64,000 nucleotides of DNA from Actinacidiphila rubida (GTDB lineage: Bacteria; Actinomycetota; Actinomycetes; Streptomycetales; Streptomycetaceae), in NCBI RefSeq assembly GCF_900110255.1, contig NZ_FODD01000009.1:124001-188000 (forward strand), given 5' to 3'. Both the position numbers and the translations under genes were made by a program. This document shows, piece after piece, positions 17,230 through 26,465 of the stretch (position 1 is its first letter; the number at the start of each line of letters is the position of its first letter). The notes beneath the pieces are model-generated. The model saw only the letters and a program-made list of their open reading frames with translations. It did no database searches and was not told the origin of the DNA.

Positions 17230-19362
17230 ATGCCTCGTCCAGCACGACCCGCAGGATCCGTACGACGCAGAACCCTGCTGCCCGGCGGCCGTGGCGCCCG
17301 CGCGGTGCCGGTCCTGGCCGTCACCGCGGTCGCGGCGGCCCTGGCCGTGCCCGCGGCGGCGTCCGCGGCCCCGGCCCCGGCGTCCAAGGCCTCAGCCGCC
17401 CCGGCCGCGTCGGCCCCGGCCGCCTCCGCGGCCGACCAGCTCGCCGCCAAGCCGTACATGGGCTGGAGCAGCTGGAGCCTGGAGTCCACCAACTTCCCCG
17501 GCTACGGCGGCGAGAACTGGCTCACCGAGGACCATGTGCTGCAGCAGGCCGGCATCGTGGCCTCGAAGCTGAAGTCCCACGGCTACGAGTACGTGAACGT
17601 GGACGCCGGCTGGAACGTCGACAACGGCCACAACGTGTCCGACGCGTACGCCCGGCCGACCGCGGACCTGAAGAAGTTCCCGCACGGCATGAAGTACCTG
17701 GGCGACCAACTCCACGCCAAGGGGCTGAAGTTCGGCGTCTACCTGGCCGTCGGGCTCTACCAGGACTACTACAACGACGGGAACACGCCGATCTACGGCG
17801 CCCCGGGGTGCACCACCAAGGACATCGTCTACCCCGACCTGCGCAAGACCAGCGGCTGGGACAACGTGTCCTACCAGCTGAACTTCGGCAGCCCCTGCAC
17901 GGTCAAGTACATCCAGTCCGAGGCCGACGAACTCGCCTCCTGGGGTGTGGACTTCCTCAAGATCGACGGTGTCGGCCCCGGCTCCAGCCAGGGTGACGCG
18001 GCGCACGACAACACCGACGACATCAAGGCGTGGCACACCGCGCTGCAGAACACCGGCCGCCCGATCCAGTTCGTGCTGTCGTGGTCGCTCAGCCACAAGA
18101 AGGCCGACGTGTGGAAGGCCAACTCCAACGGCTGGCGCGTCGACACGGACGTCGAGTGCTACTGCAACACGCTCGCGACGTGGAACAACTCCGTCAAGCA
18201 GCGCTGGAACGACGTCGTGCAGTGGATCGACGACGCCGGACCCGGCCACTGGAACAACCTCGACTCGCTCGACGTCGGCGTCGGCGCGATGGACGGGCTC
18301 ACGGACGCCGAACGGCAGAGCTACGCCACCCTGTGGGCGATCGAGTCCGCGCCGCTGTACGCCGGTGACGACCTGACCAAGCTCGACCCGTACGGCCTGT
18401 CGCTGATCACCAACGACGAGGTCATCGGCGTCGACCAGGCCGGCAACCCGGCGCGTCCGGTCAGCCAGGCCAGTGACCAGCAGGTCTGGTACGCCCGCAA
18501 CGCCGACGGCAGCTACACCGTCGCGCTGTTCAACCTCGGCGCCGGCTACAGCGACGTCACCGCGGACTTCTCCGACCTGGGCATCACCGGCAAGGCGTCG
18601 GTGCGCGACCTGTGGCACCGCAAGAACCTCGGTTCGGTGAGCGGCAGTTTCGGCGCCAGCCTGCCGCCGCACGGTTCGGAGCTGCTGCGGATCACGCCAG
18701 ACAAGGCCGCCACGCCCGGCGTCCCGCTGAACGTGCACGCCACCGCGGACACCGCGGGCAGCGTCTCGCTGTCCTGGCTGCCGGTGAACTCCGGTACCAC
18801 GACCACCGGTTACGACGTCTACGCCAACGGGACCAAGGTCGCCGCCACCACCGGCGGCTCGGTCACCGTGGGCGGGCTCTCCGCAGGCACCGGCTACTCC
18901 TTCACCGTCGTCGCGCACGACGCCAGGGGACGCGCCTCCGCGCCGAGCAAGGCCGTCCCGGTCACCACGCCGGTGGCCGGCGGGCCGGTCTCCTACGAGG
19001 CCGAGGCCCCGGGCAACACGCTGACCGGCAGCGCGAGCGTCAACGACTGCTCGGCCTGCTCCGGCGGCAAGAAGGTCGGCAACCTCGGCGGCAGCGCCGG
19101 GGTGACCGTCAACGGCGTCAACGCGCCGAAGGACGGCACCTACCTGATGAAGCTGGACTACGTGGACGGCTCCTCCGGCCGCACCGTGGTCGTCACCGTC
19201 AACGGCCGGACGATCCAGGTGCCGCTGCCCGGCAGCAACGACAACGACTGGGGCACGCCGCAGTCGCTGATCGTGCCGGTGCCCCTCAAGGCCGGAGCCA
19301 ACAGCGTGGCCTTCGGCAACCCGTCCGACTACGTGTCCGACATCGACCGCATCACGGTCTGA
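17230..19362 (+). CDS. Secreted GH27 glycoside hydrolase with Fn3 and carbohydrate-binding domains
   Basis: Exported enzyme acting on terminal alpha-galactosyl-type, beta-L-arabinopyranosyl or isomaltosyl linkages, as known for GH27. The 710-residue protein has a signal peptide ending near residue 46, the GH27 barrel from about 75 (KPYMGWSSWS), candidate nucleophile Asp246 in DFLKIDG, acid/base Asp307 in WRVDTDVE, a beta-sandwich, an Fn3 domain (around 500-580: GVPLNVHATADTAGSVSLSWLP) and a C-terminal CBM35-like domain starting VSYEAEAPGNTL. The YMGWSSWS opening differs from the MGFNDWN of classical alpha-galactosidases, so specificity is open. GGAG lies seven bases before the ATG. It leads the locus divergent from the ROK repressor. 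Confidence 0.88.
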   Translation: MPRPARPAGSVRRRTLLPGGRGARAVPVLAVTAVAAALAVPAAASAAPAPASKASAAPAASAPAASAADQLAAKPYMGWSSWSLESTNFPGYGGENWLTEDHVLQQAGIVASKLKSHGYEYVNVDAGWNVDNGHNVSDAYARPTADLKKFPHGMKYLGDQLHAKGLKFGVYLAVGLYQDYYNDGNTPIYGAPGCTTKDIVYPDLRKTSGWDNVSYQLNFGSPCTVKYIQSEADELASWGVDFLKIDGVGPGSSQGDAAHDNTDDIKAWHTALQNTGRPIQFVLSWSLSHKKADVWKANSNGWRVDTDVECYCNTLATWNNSVKQRWNDVVQWIDDAGPGHWNNLDSLDVGVGAMDGLTDAERQSYATLWAIESAPLYAGDDLTKLDPYGLSLITNDEVIGVDQAGNPARPVSQASDQQVWYARNADGSYTVALFNLGAGYSDVTADFSDLGITGKASVRDLWHRKNLGSVSGSFGASLPPHGSELLRITPDKAATPGVPLNVHATADTAGSVSLSWLPVNSGTTTTGYDVYANGTKVAATTGGSVTVGGLSAGTGYSFTVVAHDARGRASAPSKAVPVTTPVAGGPVSYEAEAPGNTLTGSASVNDCSACSGGKKVGNLGGSAGVTVNGVNAPKDGTYLMKLDYVDGSSGRTVVVTVNGRTIQVPLPGSNDNDWGTPQSLIVPVPLKAGANSVAFGNPSDYVSDIDRITV

Positions 19363-19370
19363 CCCCGCGA

Positions 19371-19395
19371 GCCGGGCCGCCCCCAGCGGCCCGGC
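19371..19395 (+). terminator. Hairpin between the GH27 and ABC permease genes
   Basis: Perfect ten-base arms GCCGGGCCGC and GCGGCCCGGC around CCCCA, ten bases after the GH27 stop. It may attenuate readthrough or protect the GH27 mRNA, giving uneven expression within the locus. Confidence 0.55.
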
Positions 19396-19454
19396 ACGCC
19401 CCGGGGCCCGCGCACGCCAGGATCCCGGACCGCCTCAACGCCAAGGAGAGTGCC

Positions 19455-20471
19455 GTGGTGGTCACCTCGCAGGACAACCACACGACGGCGGTGACACCGC
19501 CGTCCGGCGCCGTGGCCGCCACGGCCGCCCCTTCCCGCCGCACCACCGGCAGCCGCCGGTCCCGCTTCGCCCAGCGCACCGCGCCCACCCGGTCGCGGGC
19601 CGCACGCCGCATGGACCTGCCGTTCGCCCTGCTGCTGATCCTGCCCGCGGTCGCCGGGTTCGCGATCTTCTACGCGTACCCCACCTTCCGCGGCGTGTAC
19701 CTGAGCTTCACCGACTTCCACGTGCTCACGCCGCCCACCTGGACCGGCCTGGCGAACTTCCGCGAACTCGTCCACGACGGCGTCTTCTGGCACTCGCTGG
19801 GCGTGACCGCCTACTTCGTGGTGCTGTCCGTCGTGTTCGGGACGCTGATCTCGCTCGTCACCGCGGTGGTCCTGCACCGCGTGACACGCTCCACCACGCT
19901 GCGCGGCGTGATCCTGCTGCCGTTCCTGATCTCCAACGTGATCGCCGCCCTGGTCTGGCAGTGGATGCTCGACCCCGAACTCGGCATCGTCGACATCGCG
20001 TTGAAGCACCTGACCGGCCACTCGATCATGTTCCTCGGCAGCGGCGGATGGGCCATCCCCTCGCTCGCCGCGATCAGCGTGTGGAAGTGGATGGGCTATT
20101 ACGCCCTGCTGATCTTCGCCGGCCTGCAGACCATCCCGCCCACCATCTACGAGGCGGGCCGCGTCGACGGCGCCAGCGAGGTGCAGATGTTCCGCCGCCT
20201 GACGGTGCCGCTGCTGCGGCCGATCCTGGCGATGGTCGTGGTGCTGACGGTCATCAACGCCTTCCAGGTCTTCGACATCGTCGCCGTCACCACCGAGGGC
20301 GGACCGGCCAACGCCTCGAACGTGCTGCAGGAGTACATCTACCGCAAGGCGTTCCGGCAGTTCGACTTCGGCTACGCGGCCACCATGTCGCTGGCCCTCT
20401 TCGCCCTCCTCGTCGCGGTCACCTTCACCCAGCTCCGGCTGTCCCGCGCCAACGAATCCGACCTGAGCTGA
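19455..20471 (+). CDS. Sugar ABC transporter permease (MalF/UgpA type)
   Basis: One of the two membrane subunits of a carbohydrate importer. The 338-residue protein has a long basic N-terminal tail (about 55 residues), then six membrane segments beginning LPFALLLILPAVAGFAIFYAYP. The conserved EAA loop that contacts the ATPase reads YEAGRVDGASEVQMFRRLTVPLL. The GTG start follows AAGGAG by six bases. It is followed after 11 bases by the second permease. No ATPase gene is present in the locus, as usual for Streptomyces oligosaccharide importers that share the MsiK ATPase. Confidence 0.92.
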   Translation: MVVTSQDNHTTAVTPPSGAVAATAAPSRRTTGSRRSRFAQRTAPTRSRAARRMDLPFALLLILPAVAGFAIFYAYPTFRGVYLSFTDFHVLTPPTWTGLANFRELVHDGVFWHSLGVTAYFVVLSVVFGTLISLVTAVVLHRVTRSTTLRGVILLPFLISNVIAALVWQWMLDPELGIVDIALKHLTGHSIMFLGSGGWAIPSLAAISVWKWMGYYALLIFAGLQTIPPTIYEAGRVDGASEVQMFRRLTVPLLRPILAMVVVLTVINAFQVFDIVAVTTEGGPANASNVLQEYIYRKAFRQFDFGYAATMSLALFALLVAVTFTQLRLSRANESDLS

Positions 20472-20482
20472 AGGAGGCCCCC

Positions 20483-21430
20483 GTGGCTGTCACCCTCGCA
20501 CCCGGCACCGCCGCCGCCCCGGGCCGCCCCCGCCCCGTCACACGCCGCGGCCCGCGGCGCGCGACCCCCGGCCGCATCGTCGCCTGGACGTACCTGGGCA
20601 TCGTCGTCCTCGTCACGCTCTTCCCGTTCTACTGGATCCTGCGCACAGCGCTGTCCAACAACTACAAGCTGGCCACGCACCCGTCCTCGCCGCTGCCCGT
20701 GGGCTTCACCTGGGGCGCCTTCGAGCGGGCCCTCGGCATCGCGTCCACCGCGCAGGCCCAGGCGCAGGGCGGCTCCGGCGCCTCCCTGGACATCCCGCTG
20801 TACCTGCGCAACTCGCTGATCTACGCGTCGGTGCAGACCGTGCTCATCGTGCTGTTCTCGGCCGCGGCCGCCTACGCGTTCTCCCGGCTGCACTGGCGCG
20901 GCCGCAACCTCGTGTTCGGCGTGCTCATCAGCGCCCTGATGGTGCCAGGCGTCTTCACGCTGCTGCCGAACTTCGTCTTCGTCAAGGACGTGGGCCTGAA
21001 CAACACCTTCGCCGGACTGATCCTGCCCGGCGGGCTGTTCCAGGCGTTCACCCTGTTCTTCCTGCGGCAGTTCATGCTCGGGCTCAGCAACGAGATCGAG
21101 GAGGCCGCGATCATCGACGGGGCCGGGCCGCTGCGGATCTTCCTGCGCGTCGTCCTGCCGATGTCGTCCGCGCCGATCGCCACCGTCTCGCTGCTGATGT
21201 TCGTCAACGCCTGGAACGACTACATGTGGCCGCTGCTGGTCACCAACTCCCCGGCCACCGAGCCGCTGACGCTCGCCCTCGGCGTCTTCAAGCAGTCCTC
21301 GCCGCAGGCCGCGCCCGACTGGGCCGGGCTGATGGCCGCCGCCCTCATCGCGGCCCTGCCGATGCTGCTGCTGTTCATCGCCTTCGGCAGGCGCATCGTG
21401 AACTCCATCGGCTTCTCCGGCATCAAGTAG
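20483..21430 (+). CDS. Sugar ABC transporter permease (MalG/UgpE type)
   Basis: Partner permease of 315 residues with six membrane segments (IVAWTYLGIVVLVTLFPFYW first) and the EAA loop EEAAIIDGAGPLRIFLRVVLP. The ribosome-binding site AAGGAGG overlaps the stop codon of the preceding permease, so the two are translated together. With the binding lipoprotein encoded 3.6 kb downstream it should form an importer for the oligosaccharides released by the secreted GH27 enzyme. Confidence 0.93.
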   Translation: MAVTLAPGTAAAPGRPRPVTRRGPRRATPGRIVAWTYLGIVVLVTLFPFYWILRTALSNNYKLATHPSSPLPVGFTWGAFERALGIASTAQAQAQGGSGASLDIPLYLRNSLIYASVQTVLIVLFSAAAAYAFSRLHWRGRNLVFGVLISALMVPGVFTLLPNFVFVKDVGLNNTFAGLILPGGLFQAFTLFFLRQFMLGLSNEIEEAAIIDGAGPLRIFLRVVLPMSSAPIATVSLLMFVNAWNDYMWPLLVTNSPATEPLTLALGVFKQSSPQAAPDWAGLMAAALIAALPMLLLFIAFGRRIVNSIGFSGIK

Positions 21431-21509
21431 CCGGATCCGCTCCCCGACCCGCCCACGGCAGTGCGCTCGGCCGCGGGCCGGCCGCCCCTCGAACGACGGG
21501 AACGCCTCC

Positions 21510-24014
21510 GTGCACACCACCCCCGACACCGCCGACGACCTGCTGCTGTCGTGGCCCGCACCGGCCGCCGCCTGGCACGAGGCCGCCCCCGTCGGCAACG
21601 GCCGCCTCGGCGCCATGGTCTTCGGCGGCACCCACCGCAGCCGCGTCCAGATCAACGACTCGACCGTCTGGTCCGGGACCCCCGGCGGCCCCGCCGCCGC
21701 CCTGGCCGCCGTCACGGCCGGCGGCGCGGGCCCCGAGCGGCTCGCCGAGGTGCGGGCGGCGCTGCGGGCCGGCGACCGCCGCACGGCCGAGGCGCTGCTC
21801 ATGACGTTCGAGGGGCCCTACAGCCAGGAGTACCTGCCCTACGCCGACCTGTGGCTGACCCTGGCGGGCGGCGAGCGCGCGGTCCACCGCGGGCGGACGC
21901 TCAACCTGGACGACGGTGTCGCCGCGGACTCCCTGGACCTCGGCGGCATCGCCGTGCACCGCAGGACCTGGGCCGACGCGGTCTCCGGCACCCTGTGCAC
22001 CGAACTCACCGCCGCCGGCGGCCCCGTGGACCTCGGCCTGGAGCTGACCAGCCCGCTGCGGGAGGTGCACCGCGGCGCCGACCCGCACGGCATCACCCTC
22101 GGAGTGGAGATCCCGGTGGACGGCGCCCCGGCCCACGAACCCTCCGTCGCCGAACCGCTGCGCTACGCCGGCGGGCCGGTCGGTGGCTACGACCCGTTCG
22201 GCGCCCTCGCCGTCCGCGTGGCCACCGACGGCGAGGTCACCGTCGCCGCCCAGGACGGCAGCCTGCGGATCACCGGCGCGACCCGCCTGCTGGTGACCGT
22301 CGCCTCCTCCACCAGCGCCCACGCGCACTGGAGCGGCCTCCCCGGTCCGGACAGCCGCGCCGCCCACCTCCAGGCCGCGGCGGACACCGCCGGCGCCGCC
22401 GCCGCGCTCGGAGCCCGCCACCTGCTGGACCAGCACCGGTCGGACCTGCGGGCGCTGCTGGGCGGCACCGCCCTGCGCGTCGGCCCGCGCCGGGCCGGCA
22501 CGTACGACGTGGCCGCCGACATCCTCAGCGGGCGCGACGAACTGCTCACCGCCACCGTGCTGTTCCAGTTCGGCCGCTACCTGCTCGCCGCCGCGTCCCG
22601 CCCGCGCACCGGACCGCCCGCCAACCTCCAGGGCATCTGGAACGCCGACCTGCGGCCCGCCTGGTCCTCCAACTACACCGTCAACATCAACACGCAGATG
22701 AACTACTGGGGTGCCGAGGCCGCCGGCCTCCCCGCCTGCCACGAGCCGCTGTTCGACCTGCTGGACCGGGTGGCCGCCCAAGGCACGGGCGTGGCGGGCC
22801 AGTTGTACGGCGCCCGCGGCTGGGTCGCCCACCACAACACCGACATGTGGGGCTGGGCGCTGCCGGTCGGCATGGGACACGGCAACCCGTCGTGGGCGAT
22901 CTGGATGATGGGCGGCGCATGGCTGTCCCAGCACCTGTGGGACCACTACGACTTCACCCGCGACACCGCGTTCCTGCGTGACCGCGCCTGGCCGCTGCTC
23001 CACGGCTGCGCGGCCTTCCTCCTCGACTGGCTCACCGACGACGCGGCAGCCGCGGGCGACGGTGCGGACCGTGCGGCCGGGGGCGACGGCGCTCCGGCCG
23101 GAGGGTGGCTGGGAACGCTCCCGTCGACCTCGCCGGAGAACCTGTTCCTGTCCGAGCAGGGCACCCCCGAGTCGCTGACCCACTCCTCCGCCATGGACAT
23201 CGCGCTGATCCGCGCGGTCTTCGAGCGCACCCTGCGCGCGGCCGGACTCCTCGGCGTCCAGGACCCGTTGTGCGACGAGATCCGGGCCGCGCTGCCCAGG
23301 CTGCCGCCCCCGCCGGTCTCCCCGGCGGGACTCCTCCAGGAGTGGGCCGAGGACCTGCCGGAACAGGACCCGGCGCACCGCCACCTGTCCCCGCTGATCG
23401 CCCTCCACCCGCTCGGCCAGATCGACCCGGACACCACGCCCGCGACCGCGCTCGCCGCCCGCCGGCTGCTCGACCGCCGGGGGCCGGGCGCCATGGGCTG
23501 GTCCTGGGCCTGGAAGATCGCGATGCGCGCCTGGCTGCGGGACGCCGCCTCCGCCCGCGGCCTGCTGCTGGAGGCCGCCCGCCCGCTGGAGGGCGACGCC
23601 GGCGCCGACGCCCCGGTCGACGGCTCGCAGTGGGGCGGGCTGCTGCCCAACCTGTTCTCCACCCACCCGCCGTTCCAGATCGACGGCACCTACGGGTTCA
23701 TGGCCGCGATCACCGAGATGGTCCTGCAGAGCCACGCCGGCGCCGTCCACCTGCTGCCGGCGCTGCCCGCCGAATGGGCCGAGGGCGCCGCGACCGGGCT
23801 GCGCTGCCGCGGCGGCCTCGCGGCCGACCTCACCTGGCGGGGCGGGGCGCTCACCGCGGTGACGCTGCGCCGGATCGCCGGCGACCCCGCCGAGCCCGTG
23901 CGCGTGCGCCACGGCGACCGGGTCACCGAGGTCACCGTCGTGCCCGGGGCGCCGCTGACCCTCGACGGGCGGCTGCGGTCCGCCGCCGACCGGACGGAGG
24001 CCGCCGCGTGCTGA
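21510..24014 (+). CDS. GH95 glycoside hydrolase (alpha-L-fucosidase / alpha-L-galactosidase)
   Basis: Inverting enzyme that removes alpha-1,2-linked L-fucose or L-galactose. The 834-residue protein begins with the GH95 N-terminal beta-domain (LSWPAPAAAWHEAAPVGNGRLGAMVFGG). Catalytic positions known from Bifidobacterium AfcA are visible: Asn392 and Asn394 in NINTQMNYW, Glu543 in STSPEN and Asp725 in FQIDGTYG. There is no signal peptide, so it acts in the cytoplasm on imported oligosaccharides. The GTG start has only a weak ribosome-binding site. The last codons overlap the start of the CE7 esterase, indicating coupled translation. Confidence 0.9.
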   Translation: MHTTPDTADDLLLSWPAPAAAWHEAAPVGNGRLGAMVFGGTHRSRVQINDSTVWSGTPGGPAAALAAVTAGGAGPERLAEVRAALRAGDRRTAEALLMTFEGPYSQEYLPYADLWLTLAGGERAVHRGRTLNLDDGVAADSLDLGGIAVHRRTWADAVSGTLCTELTAAGGPVDLGLELTSPLREVHRGADPHGITLGVEIPVDGAPAHEPSVAEPLRYAGGPVGGYDPFGALAVRVATDGEVTVAAQDGSLRITGATRLLVTVASSTSAHAHWSGLPGPDSRAAHLQAAADTAGAAAALGARHLLDQHRSDLRALLGGTALRVGPRRAGTYDVAADILSGRDELLTATVLFQFGRYLLAAASRPRTGPPANLQGIWNADLRPAWSSNYTVNINTQMNYWGAEAAGLPACHEPLFDLLDRVAAQGTGVAGQLYGARGWVAHHNTDMWGWALPVGMGHGNPSWAIWMMGGAWLSQHLWDHYDFTRDTAFLRDRAWPLLHGCAAFLLDWLTDDAAAAGDGADRAAGGDGAPAGGWLGTLPSTSPENLFLSEQGTPESLTHSSAMDIALIRAVFERTLRAAGLLGVQDPLCDEIRAALPRLPPPPVSPAGLLQEWAEDLPEQDPAHRHLSPLIALHPLGQIDPDTTPATALAARRLLDRRGPGAMGWSWAWKIAMRAWLRDAASARGLLLEAARPLEGDAGADAPVDGSQWGGLLPNLFSTHPPFQIDGTYGFMAAITEMVLQSHAGAVHLLPALPAEWAEGAATGLRCRGGLAADLTWRGGALTAVTLRRIAGDPAEPVRVRHGDRVTEVTVVPGAPLTLDGRLRSAADRTEAAAC

Positions 24015-24988
24015 CCGAGCAGGACGTCCCCGACCTGTGGGCCTACCGCAGCGCGTACCGCGAGCCCGCCGGCTTCGACGCCTTCTGGAAGGCGACCCTG
24101 GAGGAGGCCCGTACCCACACCGCCCGCCTGCGCCTCGACCCCGTCGAGACCGGCCTGGAGACCGTCGAGGTCCACGACGCCGAGTTCCCCGGCTTCGGCG
24201 GTCACCCCGTCCGCGCCTGGCTGCGGCTGCCCCGGGAACGCAGCGGACCGCTCCCCGCGGTCGTGCAGTTCCACGGCTACGGCAGCGGGCGCGGCGCGCC
24301 CCTGGACGACCTGCTGTGGGCGTCGGCCGGATACCTGCACCTGCTGGTGGACACCCGCGGCCAGGGCGGCGCGTGGGCCGGCGGCGGCGCCACCCCCGAC
24401 CCCGTCGGCAGCGGGCCCTCCCACCCGGGCTTCCTCACCCGCGGCATCGAGGACCCGCACACCTACGTCTACCGGCGGGTGTTCACCGACGCGGTCCGCG
24501 CCGTCGACGCCGTCCGGAACTGCCCGCTCGCCGACCCGGACCGTGTCGCCGTCGCCGGTGCCAGCCAGGGCGGCGGCATCGCGCTCGCCGTGGCCGGGCT
24601 CGTCCCCGACGTGCGGGCGCTGCACGTCCAGTCGCCGTTCCTGTGCGACATCCGGCACGCCACCCGGCTCACCGGCGAACCGCCGTACGCCGAGCTGATC
24701 GGCTACCTCGCGGCCCGCCGCGACCTGGTGGAGCAGACCTTCGCGACCCTCGGCCATTTCGACGGACTCGCGTTCGCCCGGCGCGCCACCGCGCCCGCCT
24801 GGTTCTCCGCCGGGCTCCGCGACGAGGTCTGCCCCCCGTCCACCGCGCTCGCGGCCTACCACGCCTACGCCGGGCCCCGGCACATGCGGCTGTGGGAGTT
24901 CAACGGCCACGACGCGGGCGGCCCGGAGGACCTCGCGATCGCCCTGAGCGCCTTCGGCGCCCTCCTCAAGACGTCGTCCCACGCATGA
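24008..24988 (+). CDS. CE7 acetyl esterase (acetyl xylan esterase / cephalosporin-C deacetylase type)
   Basis: Removes acetyl groups from short oligosaccharides. The 326-residue length is standard for the family. Motifs: FHGYGSGRG (oxyanion region), RGQGG, nucleophile Ser186 in GASQGGG, Asp272 in LRDEVCPP and His301 in NGHDAGG. No signal peptide, so it works inside the cell on imported acetylated sugars. The GTG start lies seven bases before the end of the GH95 gene, in another frame. Next to a fucosidase-type enzyme and two galactosidase-type enzymes it points to an acetylated, fucosylated galactoside as substrate. Confidence 0.9.
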   Translation: MLTEQDVPDLWAYRSAYREPAGFDAFWKATLEEARTHTARLRLDPVETGLETVEVHDAEFPGFGGHPVRAWLRLPRERSGPLPAVVQFHGYGSGRGAPLDDLLWASAGYLHLLVDTRGQGGAWAGGGATPDPVGSGPSHPGFLTRGIEDPHTYVYRRVFTDAVRAVDAVRNCPLADPDRVAVAGASQGGGIALAVAGLVPDVRALHVQSPFLCDIRHATRLTGEPPYAELIGYLAARRDLVEQTFATLGHFDGLAFARRATAPAWFSAGLRDEVCPPSTALAAYHAYAGPRHMRLWEFNGHDAGGPEDLAIALSAFGALLKTSSHA

Positions 24989-25033
24989 CCGACGCATGAC
25001 CCACGCATCAGGCGCAACCCGAAAGAAGGAATC

Positions 25034-26380
25034 ATGAGAGTTCGCAAGGTCGTCGCGCTGGGCGCCACCCTTACCCTGGCCGCGGTGGTCTCCGCCTGCT
25101 CATCCGGCTCCGGCGGCGGCTCCGGCTCCAAGACCCTCAACTGGTGGACCTGGGACGACAAGCAGGCCGCCGCGTACCAGGTGTGCGCAACGGACTTCGA
25201 GAAGGCCAACCCCGGCGTGACCGTGAAGATCTCGCAGTACAACGTGACCGACTACTTCACCAAGCTGACGGCGGGCTTCGTCGGGGGCAACGCTCCCGAC
25301 GCGTTCCAGAACAGCGTCCAGTTCTTCCAGGCGTACGCCTCCCAGCACCAGCTGATGCCGCTCGACAGCTACATCAGCAAGGACGCGTTCGACCTGTCCC
25401 GCTTCTCGGTGGGCGTCGACGCCTGGAAGTTCACCGACAGCAAGCAGTACGCGCTGCCCCTGGACTGGGCCGCCACCGGCATCTACTACAACGCCGACAT
25501 GCTCACCAAGGCCGGCTACAGCGCGGACGACGTCGACAACCTGACGTGGAACCCCGACGACGGCGGCACGTTCGGGAAGGTCGTCGCCCACCTGACCCTG
25601 GACGACAAGGGGCGTCGCGGCGACCAGCCGGGCTTCGACAAGGGCCACGTCAAGACCTACGGGCTCGGCGAGATGGCGGCGAAGGACTTCATCGGGCAGA
25701 CCACCTGGAGCTCGTTCGTCTCCACCACCGGGTGGCGGCTCGGCGACAAGCCCAACTGGCCCACGGTCTTCAACTACGCCGACCCGCGGTTCGTGAAGAC
25801 CATGGACTGGGTGAAGTCGCTGGAGGACAAGGGCTACGCCCCGAAGATCGGGCAGTTCACCAGCAGCGTGAGCGATGTGGACCTGCTCTCCTCGGGCAAG
25901 GTCGCGCTGGAGACCGGCGGCTCCTGGGAGGCGTCGACGTTCGCCAAGATCCCGAACCTCAAGGTGGGCATCGCCCCGACCGTCAAGGGCCCGAACGGCA
26001 CCCGCTCGGTGCTGAGCAACTCCAACGGCAACAACATCTGGGCCGGCACCAAGAACCCGGACCTCGCCTGGAAGTGGGTCTCCTACATGGGCTCCGAGGC
26101 GTGCCAGTCCAAGGCGTCCACCACCGGCACCTTCTTCCCGTCCATACCCGCCTCCATGGACGCGTCCGCGCAGGCGCTCAAGGCGCAGGGCGTCGACCTG
26201 TCGGTCTTCACCGACATGCTGAAGGACAAGGTCCTCTACCCGTCTCCGGTGTACGGCAACGGCGCCGCCATCCAGGACGCCATCGAGCCCCAGTTCGAGG
26301 CGTACTTCGCCGGACAGAAGAATGACAGTGTCTTCACCGGCATGCAGAGCACGACGAAGTCTCTGCTCGCGAAGAACTGA
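25034..26380 (+). CDS. Sugar-binding lipoprotein of the ABC importer
   Basis: Extracellular substrate-binding protein of family 1, 448 residues. A lipoprotein signal ends at Cys22 (AAVVSAC), followed by a Ser/Gly linker and the mature domain starting TLNWWTWDDKQAAAYQVCATDF. Other family features are AGFVGGNAPDAFQ, ALPLDWAATGIYYN and GGSWEASTFAKIP. A strong AAGAAGGA site precedes the ATG. It is placed downstream of the hydrolase and esterase genes rather than next to the permeases, but strand and content argue for one importer. Confidence 0.93.
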   Translation: MRVRKVVALGATLTLAAVVSACSSGSGGGSGSKTLNWWTWDDKQAAAYQVCATDFEKANPGVTVKISQYNVTDYFTKLTAGFVGGNAPDAFQNSVQFFQAYASQHQLMPLDSYISKDAFDLSRFSVGVDAWKFTDSKQYALPLDWAATGIYYNADMLTKAGYSADDVDNLTWNPDDGGTFGKVVAHLTLDDKGRRGDQPGFDKGHVKTYGLGEMAAKDFIGQTTWSSFVSTTGWRLGDKPNWPTVFNYADPRFVKTMDWVKSLEDKGYAPKIGQFTSSVSDVDLLSSGKVALETGGSWEASTFAKIPNLKVGIAPTVKGPNGTRSVLSNSNGNNIWAGTKNPDLAWKWVSYMGSEACQSKASTTGTFFPSIPASMDASAQALKAQGVDLSVFTDMLKDKVLYPSPVYGNGAAIQDAIEPQFEAYFAGQKNDSVFTGMQSTTKSLLAKN

Positions 26381-26465
26381 ACCCACGCAAGCAACTGGTG
26401 CCAGGACGGCGGGCGGCCCCCAGGGCGGGGTGCGTCCGCCGTCCCGGCGAAGGAAAGGACTCTGT

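Noticed and set aside
19371-19395. Full separation of the GH27 gene from the transporter operon by a terminator
   Set aside because: The hairpin lacks a T run and no clear promoter follows before 19455, so partial readthrough seems more likely.
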